Source of the DNA: a virus
Direction: 5' to 3' (one strand)
Virus record (IMG/VR): IMGVR_UViG_3300030329_000114
Span: 1-34,999 of that record
Length of the DNA stretch: 34,999 nt
Each line of letters opens with the position of its first letter. Position 1 is the stretch's first letter. The notes beneath the pieces are model-generated. The model was not told the origin of the DNA, did no database searches, and saw only the letters and a program-made list of their open reading frames with translations. Shown here one piece after another: positions 18,219 to 26,681 of the stretch. The position numbers and the translations under genes were made by a program.

Positions 18219-19835
18219 TCAAACCACCGTCCATGTTTCGCCAGAACCAACAGTAACCGTTACAGAACTATTTATAGTTATCGGGCCAGCCGACATTGCA
18301 TTTTTTCCATTCGTTATAGTGTAATCAGCAGTTACACTCTGCCCATTTTCCCAGAATATTTCATCGCTGCTACCACCAGTAGCGCCGCCAGATGCAGCAG
18401 CAGCCTCAAGACCTAATGAAGTACTTGAATGGTCATAAGTCAGAACATAATTATCCTGCCCTGAACCTACAGACTGATCCGCATTTAAAGTAAAATTGCC
18501 GAGTACAATATTACCTGACCCATTAGGTGTAAGACTAATGTTGCCATTAGCTCCATCAAGGATAGTTATAGTACCTGAATTTGTACCACCATTTGTATTT
18601 AATATAAGATCACCAGTACCATTTGTTGTAATGGTAGCATTTGCGCCGCTATCACCAACCTGAACAGTGTCAGCTTGCAGCGTTACATCGCCTGTGCCAT
18701 TTGGAACAATATCAATATTCCTATTGGAAGTGCTAACAATGTCGTAAGTCACAACATCAAGATCACCACCTAACTGCGGTGAAGAATCAACAGACAAGTC
18801 AGTGCTTGCGGCATCTGCGCCTGAATAACTAAACTGAACTGTAATACCGTCAGTATTGGAAAATGAACCATTAGATACAACGTGTGTAACAGGAACCTTC
18901 GTATAACCAGAAGCATCAGTAACCGCGCCAGAAACTTTAAACAAAGCATATGTTGAAGGTGTGCCTTCTTTAGTTATAAGAACAATACCTCTTGCTGTGG
19001 AATTTGAAATATCATCCCAACTTTGCACAAATCCTGAAATATCAACTGAATGGTCATCTGCATCATCAATATATAGAATTGAAACACTTGACACAGTTCC
19101 GTGATTAAAAGCAAGTTTACCTGCACCCGGATCTGCGTCTGAAGTAGCATTACTCCATGTCATGTCTAAACCAGCATCCGACCCTCTAGCACCTGTCGAT
19201 CCGGTAGCCCCTGTGTTACCAGTAACCAGCCCAAATGCCAACGCTAATGCGCCTGTAGATGCTGTGTATGTCGCTGATGCAGTAGGCGTTCCACCAGCGG
19301 AAACGCTTGAAACGCTTGAAGATACAGTATCAATTTTTCCTTCAGTTACAATTAAATCGCCATCTGCATCAAACCCAAGTATCTTGTTAGCTCTAGCCGT
19401 AGCGTCAGCAGTAAATTCAGATGTCGCAATAACGTTAGTTTGTGAAACTTTTAAAGACCTACCAAGCTCTTCCTCAAGCTCTTGAACAATAAAAGTCAAT
19501 TTGTCTAAAGCGTCCTCATGTGTCGCCGCCGGAAATGGATCATTCGCCACATAATCTGTAAGCTGTGTTCGTGCTGTGTTGCGTAATAAAACTACAGTTT
19601 CACCGCTAGCTGGTATGTTGCCTGATGTAAAAGTAACATTACCACCGCTAGAACTCCCTACTCCTGAAACAGTGTAGTGCGTAGTTTTGGTTTTAGTGGC
19701 CTCTGCCCCTGATGAATCGGTACGAATAATAACCGTAATGTCATCATCATCAAATATTTTAAAACCATAGGCAAAAGCAGAAGTGCTGCCGTTGCCACTG
19801 TAACTGTTTCTAGTTGTTGCGCTACTAACTGTCAT
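18219..19835 (-). CDS. tail fibre with T7 gp17-like N-terminus, 538 aa
   Basis: The first about 130 residues match the T7 fibre attachment domain (YSGNGSTSAFAYGFKIFDDD, NTARTQLTDYVANDPFP, LDKLTFIVQELEEELGRS), which anchors the fibre to the tail. Then comes a collagen-like stretch of Gly-x-y (TGNTGATGSTGARG) near residue 210, a middle beta domain, an NG-rich repeat region (GTGDLILN, GNISLTPNGSGNIVL), and an end VTVGSGETWTVV common in aquatic phages. A ribosome site GGAG lies nine bases upstream. Confidence 0.88.
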   Translation of the reverse strand: MTVSSATTRNSYSGNGSTSAFAYGFKIFDDDDITVIIRTDSSGAEATKTKTTHYTVSGVGSSSGGNVTFTSGNIPASGETVVLLRNTARTQLTDYVANDPFPAATHEDALDKLTFIVQELEEELGRSLKVSQTNVIATSEFTADATARANKILGFDADGDLIVTEGKIDTVSSSVSSVSAGGTPTASATYTASTGALALAFGLVTGNTGATGSTGARGSDAGLDMTWSNATSDADPGAGKLAFNHGTVSSVSILYIDDADDHSVDISGFVQSWDDISNSTARGIVLITKEGTPSTYALFKVSGAVTDASGYTKVPVTHVVSNGSFSNTDGITVQFSYSGADAASTDLSVDSSPQLGGDLDVVTYDIVSTSNRNIDIVPNGTGDVTLQADTVQVGDSGANATITTNGTGDLILNTNGGTNSGTITILDGANGNISLTPNGSGNIVLGNFTLNADQSVGSGQDNYVLTYDHSSTSLGLEAAAASGGATGGSSDEIFWENGQSVTADYTITNGKNAMSAGPITINSSVTVTVGSGETWTVV

Positions 19836-19899
19836 TTTTTAATCTCCAACAGTTCTGCATATTATCAGATAAACATACTTTGTGAAAGCCTCTAACATA

Positions 19900-22800
19900 T
19901 TAGTCGTATGTGTCATATTTAGGCTGCATCTCAACTAATTTGTTCATAACATTCTTAATACCAATAGCGTTTTGCAGAGGGGCAATAGAATTTAAAGCAC
20001 GTTGCTGACTGCGCGACCATTGATAATCTGGATTAATTAAAGCCCTACTTGCACCTGTAACTACGTTAAACGCCTTCTGACTCAAATCTACTGCGGGTAT
20101 ACCAGTAAATACATTTGTTGCCAGACCTGTTGTTCTTCCATAAGCAAACACAGGGTCTTCAGTTACAAAAGCCGCGCCAGTATCTATCATTGCTGGGAAA
20201 AGTGACGCCCATGAACTGCGCTGGAAAGAAGCCTTGCCAATCTCAACGACACTAAGTCTTTCATCTAGATATTCTTCTTTATCTTCTCTGAACTGTGCAT
20301 TTAAAGATGTTTGCCCTATGTAGGATGTTCCTGCAAAAAACATAGATGTCATCATGGCTGAATAAGCTCTAAAATCATTAGCCTTGATGTTACGCAAAAA
20401 CTGCTTTGACCACGACACAAGCATAAATGTGCGGAACTGAGTAAGCATTTTACCCATTGTTGTTGTCATGTATTTGTTCAGATTGCCGATATCATTCTGT
20501 TGGATTGATTGTCTTGTCCATCGTGATACAGCAACAATAAAAGCATCTCTTGCTTGCACATCATCCCAAGCTTCTAAATTGATTGCTCTGACTTTTCTGT
20601 TTCTAAATAGCGCAGATGGGTTTGTTACAGCATTTTGTCTTATTTGTTGCAAGACACGCTCTGTCATTTCGTCATTCAATCCCAAACCAGCAAGCCGTTT
20701 GGCAGACAATCTTCTTGCAGTAAACGCCATGTCCACGATTGTTTGTACAGCCATACGACCAGCCGCACGTTCTAATGCTAGTGTAACTGGTGCCATGCCT
20801 GATATATCTGCAACAAAGCGTTTGACTGGCTGTATTGCTGCTGTCGCTGTATCAATAAAATCGCCCCTTCCTGTAAGCAACAAATCTTGTGGGTCATACT
20901 TGTTCATACTTTGGTGGATTAAACGATCTGACCCAATTCCAGCAAAAGCCTCTAAATCTCTTGCAACAGCGTCTTCTATCTGTCCATCTCTGCCGCGCTT
21001 TAGCATCATTCGCATTTCTGGCATGGCTTGCAAAAGACCACGGAAACCACCTATAGACAATGCGTTGCCTAATTCAGCAATTTGTGCAAATCCAACTTGG
21101 TTCATAAGCCTAACAAAGTTGTAATCACCTACAACCCTTGCAAGCCTAGCCGCTGTTCCATCTGGCTTTCCAACAAGCGGTGAAGATCTGCCAAGTATTA
21201 GATTGTATAAAACATCCATATTTTCTATATCAGACACAAGTTTGCTAGATGCGTTTACATCACCTTCAGCAGCCGCTTGTGCGCGTATGCGGTCTATCAT
21301 TCTGTTGTAGTCTGTGTCTGATGCTATGCCTTTCTTAGCCAAGGCAATACGACCCTGCATTTGACTTTGATAAGAACTAAACACCTGTTCAGCGTCCCGG
21401 CTCATCAAATCTTTAACGCGCAAAATACTTCCATCTTGAAGACTTATTTCAGCGTTAATATCAATCTTCATGCGGCGTTTGGCTCTTGATGGCAAACCTT
21501 CTCTTGGCTTGTCAAACAGAGCAATTAAACTATTGGCATCTTCAAGAGACAGTATTTCCTCTTCAACAAGTATGTCTCGCAAAGTGTCTTTGTCTGTTGT
21601 GGTGAAAACTCTGGAAAGACCGCTTTCCATCCCAGCATGTGCTTTGCCAAGTTTTGTAATCATGTTCCCGGCGAGTTTATCTGCCAACGCCTCATCCATA
21701 TCAGGCGTTCCCCGCAACAAAGCTGTTTTCATTAGTCTTTGAACTTCTAAAGTACCCACACCAGATTTTGTGGTCTGTACTCTGAATTTGTATGGATCCC
21801 ATAAATGCGTGAAATAAGTTAAGTCTTCGGGTATGTCATCAAAGCCTTTTACTCCAGCTTCTTTTGCTTGACGTAAGGTATCTCTAAACAATTCAGCTTG
21901 ACGTTGTGCAGCTTTTACAACATCTGGGTGGTGTAAAGCATTGGGGCTTTCTATAGCGTCTGCTACTAATTCGCCAAATTGAGTGCGAGAACTACCCCAT
22001 GTTGAGCGAAAATATCCAATTCCTTGAGACTTCGCCCAATCCTTATATGCTGTATCGTATATCTGATAATACTTTGCCAGTGCCGCTTTCATTCCGTTTG
22101 TTTTCAACAAGTCGGCGGTGTCTTCCATAACCTCACCACCCCGGTTGAAACCAACTGAATCCTCACCAAGTATACTTCCCATTTTACGAACTAATGAAAA
22201 TGGAGAAGATTTGAGTGCGCCTGTCATATCAAACCGCACCTTACCCCACGTTGCGTATGGAACCTCACCAACCTCATCAATTAGATCCTCAAGGTCAACG
22301 CGCAAATCTGGTATTTGTATAGGCGCCGACATGGGATTTATAGCGGCTCCAACGCCTGTGTCAGCGTGACTAAATGCTATGCTTGGTATAGCTGTCTGAT
22401 CACCAGCCGCGCCGCCGCCACCAAACTTGTTTTGAAGAGATTGCAGAACATCAGCTTCTTGTGCAGCTTTTGTATCTTTGTCCATCTTGACTAAAGCTTT
22501 GTGAAACAACTCATCGCTGCTTTTTCCCAAAGCAAAGCCAATACCACCACCCAATATCAAGCCGCCAGTAAACCCATAAAGTATGTCATACGGGTCTTTT
22601 ACATCGTTCTGAGATACTAAATACGCTTCAATAGCTGAGTTTGTTACAGCACCCCCTGCCGCGCCTCTAACAGCCCTAGCAAGCCTTGTGGCTTTGTTCC
22701 CCCATATCAGAGGGGCTGCATAGCCTTCTGTTAGAACGGTGGCTCCTATAGCCGCTGGATCAAGTATTGATGCCATAACGCGCAAGCCAACGCCTGACCA

Positions 22801-23235
22801 TCCGTATTGAGCCAAGGTTTTCTCATGTTCTACTGATTGAAGCACACGCTCACGCAAAGCCTCTGCATGTTTTAGACTAACAGAGTCTTCAACAAAATCG
22901 TGAAACTCAGGCGGGATGTCCTTAGTTAGCGTTTCAAACTGTTCTTCATCTAGCCTAAAATTATAGTCAGGCTCGTAATCCGGCATGTCATTAAATATGT
23001 AAGACATCATGTTATCTTCTTTGAAAGCAGCACTAGCTGCCTCGCCAAAGGTAACTTGTGGTTCATACAACGCTTCTATTTCAGCAGCGCGAGTTTGTTC
23101 TCTTGGAATGGGCTGAAAAGGCGTTCTAGCTGGTTGTATAGGCGCAGGGTCTAAACGCATGGTAGGCGGCTTTTGAAAGTCGCTTTGACGCTCACCAAGT
23201 ATGTTGAAATCTTCTTGTTGCGCTTCTTCAGCCAT
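19900..23235 (-). CDS. internal virion protein D (T7 gp16-like), 1111 aa
   Basis: This very large protein is in the place of T7 gp16, which forms the DNA-ejection tunnel across the cell envelope. It is shorter than T7 gp16 (about 1300). I see no transglycosylase catalytic motif in its N-terminal region, which instead is Pro-rich (RLDPAPIQPARTPFQPIP). Hydrophobic/Gly-rich segments near 215-245 (YGFTGGLILGGGIGFALG) could insert in a membrane. The remainder is long helices. Its ATG overlaps the upstream stop as TAATG. Confidence 0.82.
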   Translation of the reverse strand: MAEEAQQEDFNILGERQSDFQKPPTMRLDPAPIQPARTPFQPIPREQTRAAEIEALYEPQVTFGEAASAAFKEDNMMSYIFNDMPDYEPDYNFRLDEEQFETLTKDIPPEFHDFVEDSVSLKHAEALRERVLQSVEHEKTLAQYGWSGVGLRVMASILDPAAIGATVLTEGYAAPLIWGNKATRLARAVRGAAGGAVTNSAIEAYLVSQNDVKDPYDILYGFTGGLILGGGIGFALGKSSDELFHKALVKMDKDTKAAQEADVLQSLQNKFGGGGAAGDQTAIPSIAFSHADTGVGAAINPMSAPIQIPDLRVDLEDLIDEVGEVPYATWGKVRFDMTGALKSSPFSLVRKMGSILGEDSVGFNRGGEVMEDTADLLKTNGMKAALAKYYQIYDTAYKDWAKSQGIGYFRSTWGSSRTQFGELVADAIESPNALHHPDVVKAAQRQAELFRDTLRQAKEAGVKGFDDIPEDLTYFTHLWDPYKFRVQTTKSGVGTLEVQRLMKTALLRGTPDMDEALADKLAGNMITKLGKAHAGMESGLSRVFTTTDKDTLRDILVEEEILSLEDANSLIALFDKPREGLPSRAKRRMKIDINAEISLQDGSILRVKDLMSRDAEQVFSSYQSQMQGRIALAKKGIASDTDYNRMIDRIRAQAAAEGDVNASSKLVSDIENMDVLYNLILGRSSPLVGKPDGTAARLARVVGDYNFVRLMNQVGFAQIAELGNALSIGGFRGLLQAMPEMRMMLKRGRDGQIEDAVARDLEAFAGIGSDRLIHQSMNKYDPQDLLLTGRGDFIDTATAAIQPVKRFVADISGMAPVTLALERAAGRMAVQTIVDMAFTARRLSAKRLAGLGLNDEMTERVLQQIRQNAVTNPSALFRNRKVRAINLEAWDDVQARDAFIVAVSRWTRQSIQQNDIGNLNKYMTTTMGKMLTQFRTFMLVSWSKQFLRNIKANDFRAYSAMMTSMFFAGTSYIGQTSLNAQFREDKEEYLDERLSVVEIGKASFQRSSWASLFPAMIDTGAAFVTEDPVFAYGRTTGLATNVFTGIPAVDLSQKAFNVVTGASRALINPDYQWSRSQQRALNSIAPLQNAIGIKNVMNKLVEMQPKYDTYD

Positions 23236-25826
23236 TATCTAGTACCACCGCCAAACATACGCGCTTCTTCTGATTGCATCCTAAACATGCTGCTTTGCTG
23301 AACAATATCTGGCACTTCATCAAAATCATTTGCCGTTGTTTGCAATGCCGCATCCAACCATTGATTTAAGGTCAAACCATCATTGATACCTTTGCCATCT
23401 TGTATCAACTGCATATCATCTGGTGTGGCAAAGCCCTCATAGCCAAGCATCGCGTTCTGCCTGTTTTGCATTGCTTGATTTTGATTTGCTATTATTTGTT
23501 GACTTTTCATTGTGGCATCAGCATCCATCAGCGTATTTAACTGTTCTGAAGTGTAAAGTATCACACGCGCATTTTTATCTTCTACAGGCTGCGCACCGTT
23601 GGACACCAAAGCAAATGTTTTTGGATCTCCATATTGAATGATGCTCAATTCATCTTTTTCGATGCCTTCGTCTTTCAGATAAGGATGGTTTTTCAAAGCA
23701 TCATTTACAGCCATGTCTGCCACCGCACCAAAATCTGCTGGCATACTTTGATCCATTTTGACAAACAGTCCATGAACAAAGGCATGGGTTCTTTTCATGT
23801 CCTCAACTGCTGATGTCAAAGCATCTGTTGGCGTTGAACCTAAAGCAATTCTTTGTTCCGTGCGTTTTTTCAATTCAGCCGTTACATACGCGCCATTCAT
23901 CACCTTTGTTGGCTTGTCTGTAAACAAACCTGTGAACCAAGATGCGTCTGAAGCAGAACCCTCAATTTGGTCTACCTTTTCAGATACTTGCTTCATTTTC
24001 GGCTTTACATCAATTTTCATTCTTTTAGCAGCAGCAACATTATTGATCGCTGTTTCCAAACTTTCGTAGCCTAGTCTGTCGTTGACAGCATCATAAAATG
24101 CCCTGTCATCTTCTGTCGTGTGATTAGTCAGAACTCTTGGGTATCTCTTCATTGCTTGATATAATTGAAAGTTCTTTGCAACAATATCAAACCCCTCAGT
24201 CTGCTCGGTTGCGTCACCCTTTACTTGATCTGGTACGTTTATATCTTTTGTCTTGAACCCACCAGCCAAACCAATGGCAGAGCCTTGGCCTAATGACTGT
24301 TTAAACATCTTGTATGTAGCATTGTTGGCTTCAAGTAAATCAAGTTGATGACCCATAGGATATGGATTACCTGTTTGCGGATTTGTCAAGCCAGCTTTTA
24401 TGGCTGCTTGCATTTTTGGTTCGCTAACTCCACTCTGATCCATCCTTGGCAAAACTTTGGCTCTAAAGCCATCAGACAATGTTCCAAGTTGAGCCGCTTC
24501 ATTTACCTGTTTTTTGATTTCGTTTTCGTACTTAACAATCTTATCAAGCAATGTTGACGCATCGTTGCCAACCACACCCTCTCTTCCAGACAATGCTCCG
24601 TAAGGGCTAATGTCGCTCTCCAACATTTTTCTGTTTTCAGCTAATGCCGCCATCATATCTGCTGGGTTAAATTTACCGCTGTCTATCTTTCTTGCGGTGT
24701 CATCAACAGATGAGTCTACAGATTGCAGAATAGCTTTTTCAGCCTCTTCATTGCTTATGCTGTTTGCCTCTTGATATTCTGGCGTAAACGCAGCTTGTGA
24801 AGCAGCAAAACGATCTTCTGAGTCATTGATATCATCCATCGTGTTTTGCGTTTTAAGGTCTGCCATGTCTTTGAATTTTGGGTTTACATAGGCAGATATA
24901 AGCTGTTCGCGTTCTGTCTTTTTCAGTGAAGATGTGTCAACAGTAACTCTTTCACCTTTTCTATTAACACCTTCAATTAGTTCTCCATCTCTCACTTTTT
25001 GTATTAATTGGTCTTGATCGCCGGGATTTACCTCTAAAGAAGCCAAGCCGCCAACACTGGCATCATACACAAGAACTCGTAATTCTTTTTTTCTTCCTTT
25101 GATATTCTTTTTAATTTGTTGCTTAGTGGTGAATTGCAATCTTGAGTTTGGCAAATCTGCTTCAATCTGGTCTAACTCAGCAGGATTAGCAGCAGCCATA
25201 ATCTTCTTTTCGTAGTCAATGGCTTCAAAACCTTGCGCGATAGATGCGCTGTCATATCCAGTTCTGATGCCGTCAATAAGATTGTTTCTTAATTCAAGAT
25301 CTATCTCTGCTTCTAAACGCCTTCTGTCAGGGTGCGTCTCTGGCACGTTAGACGCTTGGCTTATCATCTCAGTTATCTTGGCCTTTGAAGCATCTGTTTG
25401 TATGGCTCTGCCTTTTCTAAACGCTTCGTTTTCACCCTTAAACTGAAACGAAAGAAAAGTTGATGAAAGTGATCTTTTAATTTCATCCTTTTGGCCTTTA
25501 GACAGATCTGTTCTAGCGTCTATCTGATCAATTTTTTTGTCTACAATATCTCTTTTGAAATTTGCTTGGAAAGTCTCTGTATCAGTGCTTTTGTCATTTC
25601 TTACATAGTCATCAGCCTCTTGGCTTGTGCTAGTAAAGTATTCATCTTTTTCACGGCGAGTTTCGGCGTTTTTTTGATTTTGCAAAAAGTCAAAGGTTAC
25701 CTGATCGACCTTTGCACCAAACCCAGCTAGTGCTTTTCCGGGTGCCTCAAATGCACCGCTGGCCCTTGGCCCAAGACCACCAGCGGCTACTCCTACCTGT
25801 TGTTCATATTTTTTAATTTGTACCAT
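23235..25826 (-). CDS. internal virion protein C (T7 gp15-like), 863 aa
   Basis: The 863-residue, highly charged helical protein occupies the place of T7 gp15, part of the ejection channel. It starts MVQIKKYEQQVGVAAGGLGP with a short Gly/Ala segment, as gp15 homologues in marine podophages do, and then is nearly all helical (EIDLELRNNLIDGIRTG...). A signature motif is lacking, so the assignment rests on length, composition and order. It begins four bases after the previous gene's stop region and overlaps the next start. Confidence 0.78.
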   Translation of the reverse strand: MVQIKKYEQQVGVAAGGLGPRASGAFEAPGKALAGFGAKVDQVTFDFLQNQKNAETRREKDEYFTSTSQEADDYVRNDKSTDTETFQANFKRDIVDKKIDQIDARTDLSKGQKDEIKRSLSSTFLSFQFKGENEAFRKGRAIQTDASKAKITEMISQASNVPETHPDRRRLEAEIDLELRNNLIDGIRTGYDSASIAQGFEAIDYEKKIMAAANPAELDQIEADLPNSRLQFTTKQQIKKNIKGRKKELRVLVYDASVGGLASLEVNPGDQDQLIQKVRDGELIEGVNRKGERVTVDTSSLKKTEREQLISAYVNPKFKDMADLKTQNTMDDINDSEDRFAASQAAFTPEYQEANSISNEEAEKAILQSVDSSVDDTARKIDSGKFNPADMMAALAENRKMLESDISPYGALSGREGVVGNDASTLLDKIVKYENEIKKQVNEAAQLGTLSDGFRAKVLPRMDQSGVSEPKMQAAIKAGLTNPQTGNPYPMGHQLDLLEANNATYKMFKQSLGQGSAIGLAGGFKTKDINVPDQVKGDATEQTEGFDIVAKNFQLYQAMKRYPRVLTNHTTEDDRAFYDAVNDRLGYESLETAINNVAAAKRMKIDVKPKMKQVSEKVDQIEGSASDASWFTGLFTDKPTKVMNGAYVTAELKKRTEQRIALGSTPTDALTSAVEDMKRTHAFVHGLFVKMDQSMPADFGAVADMAVNDALKNHPYLKDEGIEKDELSIIQYGDPKTFALVSNGAQPVEDKNARVILYTSEQLNTLMDADATMKSQQIIANQNQAMQNRQNAMLGYEGFATPDDMQLIQDGKGINDGLTLNQWLDAALQTTANDFDEVPDIVQQSSMFRMQSEEARMFGGGTR

Positions 25827-25830
25827 TTTA

Positions 25831-26256
25831 TTAACTCATACCGTAACTTGCTGCTTTTTCTGCGCCTTCTAGTAAAGATTGATATGAAGCTGTTTTGTAA
25901 GCTGTTGCTTTTGCTCTTCCCTCTGCTCTTGCAAGCGCAGCCTCACTAGCCTTTGCGGTCTGCTCAATGTCTGAAGCGTATGCTAAATTCAAAGCATCCA
26001 TCTGTGTATTCATGTATGAGTCTTTCAAAGCTTCAAGCGCACTGCCAGACATTTCAATGCCTGATGCGACTGTAGCTACGCGCTGGGTGGCAATAGTGCG
26101 TTCAGCCGTTTTTCTGAGGTTAGCATCTTCAGCAGTCTTTTTAGTTTGTGATACCTTTGCCTCATTCTCAGCCGTTTTTGCATTGAACTCAGCAACGCCT
26201 TGTGCGGCCTTTGCCGCTGCCTGATTACCCTTGTATCCTAAAAATGCGCCAATCAT
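25831..26256 (-). CDS. internal virion protein B (T7 gp14-like), 141 aa
   Basis: This Ala-rich helical 141-residue protein (NQAAAKAAQGVAEFNAKTAE..., MSGSALEALKDSYMNTQMDA) begins with a short hydrophobic Gly segment (MIGAFLGYKG), as do gp14 proteins, which form the outer-membrane pore of the ejection machine. Order between gp13-like and gp15-like genes supports this. Its start overlaps the GNAT-like gene by one base. Confidence 0.75.
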   Translation of the reverse strand: MIGAFLGYKGNQAAAKAAQGVAEFNAKTAENEAKVSQTKKTAEDANLRKTAERTIATQRVATVASGIEMSGSALEALKDSYMNTQMDALNLAYASDIEQTAKASEAALARAEGRAKATAYKTASYQSLLEGAEKAASYGMS

Positions 26257-26681
26257 TACAACACCATTGACATCCTATAATAGTTTGAGCCATCTGGCCC
26301 ATACTTGGGCATCATGCCTTCGTCTTTGAAACCCAACCATCTAGCAAATCTGATGGCCTCTGGGTCTAATTCATTGATACTTGCCTGTACTCTGTGCAAG
26401 TCATTGTTTGCTACTATACCGTCAAACATCGTTTTTGCATATCGTGCAACTGACGTTTGCCATCTGCCAGCGTGTTTGGACAGCATACAGAAGCCTTCTC
26501 CAACGCCTTCCCACAACACATGAATACCGCCAATCGCTACCACTGTTTCGCCTTGCATAACTGTAAACGCATCAACCTGACCATCTTTTTGAAACGCATC
26601 TTTAAAAGATTTTGGCAAATCAAAGTTTGTTTCAATTTTAAAAACATGATCTGCTTTAAATTTTACCACATTAAGCATCAA
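26256..26681 (-). CDS. internal virion protein A (T7 gp13/DUF2833-like, GNAT fold), 141 aa
   Basis: This protein has the GNAT-like layout of T7 gp13 and relatives: FTVMQGETVVAIGGIHVLW (central strands), RWQTSVARYAKTMFDG (helix), and LHRVQASINELDPEAIRFARWLGFKDEG, the last a classical acetyltransferase C-terminal half. gp13 homologues are packaged or assist internal core assembly and are not proven enzymes. It overlaps the tail tube B gene by 11 bases. Confidence 0.8.
   Translation of the reverse strand: MMLNVVKFKADHVFKIETNFDLPKSFKDAFQKDGQVDAFTVMQGETVVAIGGIHVLWEGVGEGFCMLSKHAGRWQTSVARYAKTMFDGIVANNDLHRVQASINELDPEAIRFARWLGFKDEGMMPKYGPDGSNYYRMSMVL

Noticed and set aside
19836-19899. Internal late promoter before the tail fibre (TAATAT on minus strand)
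   Set aside because: No acceptable -35 at the right spacing; the match is no better than expected in AT-rich sequence.
20468-21124. 218-codon plus-strand frame
   Set aside because: It lies wholly antisense to the gp16-like gene, has no ribosome site and a low-complexity composition typical of antisense shadows.
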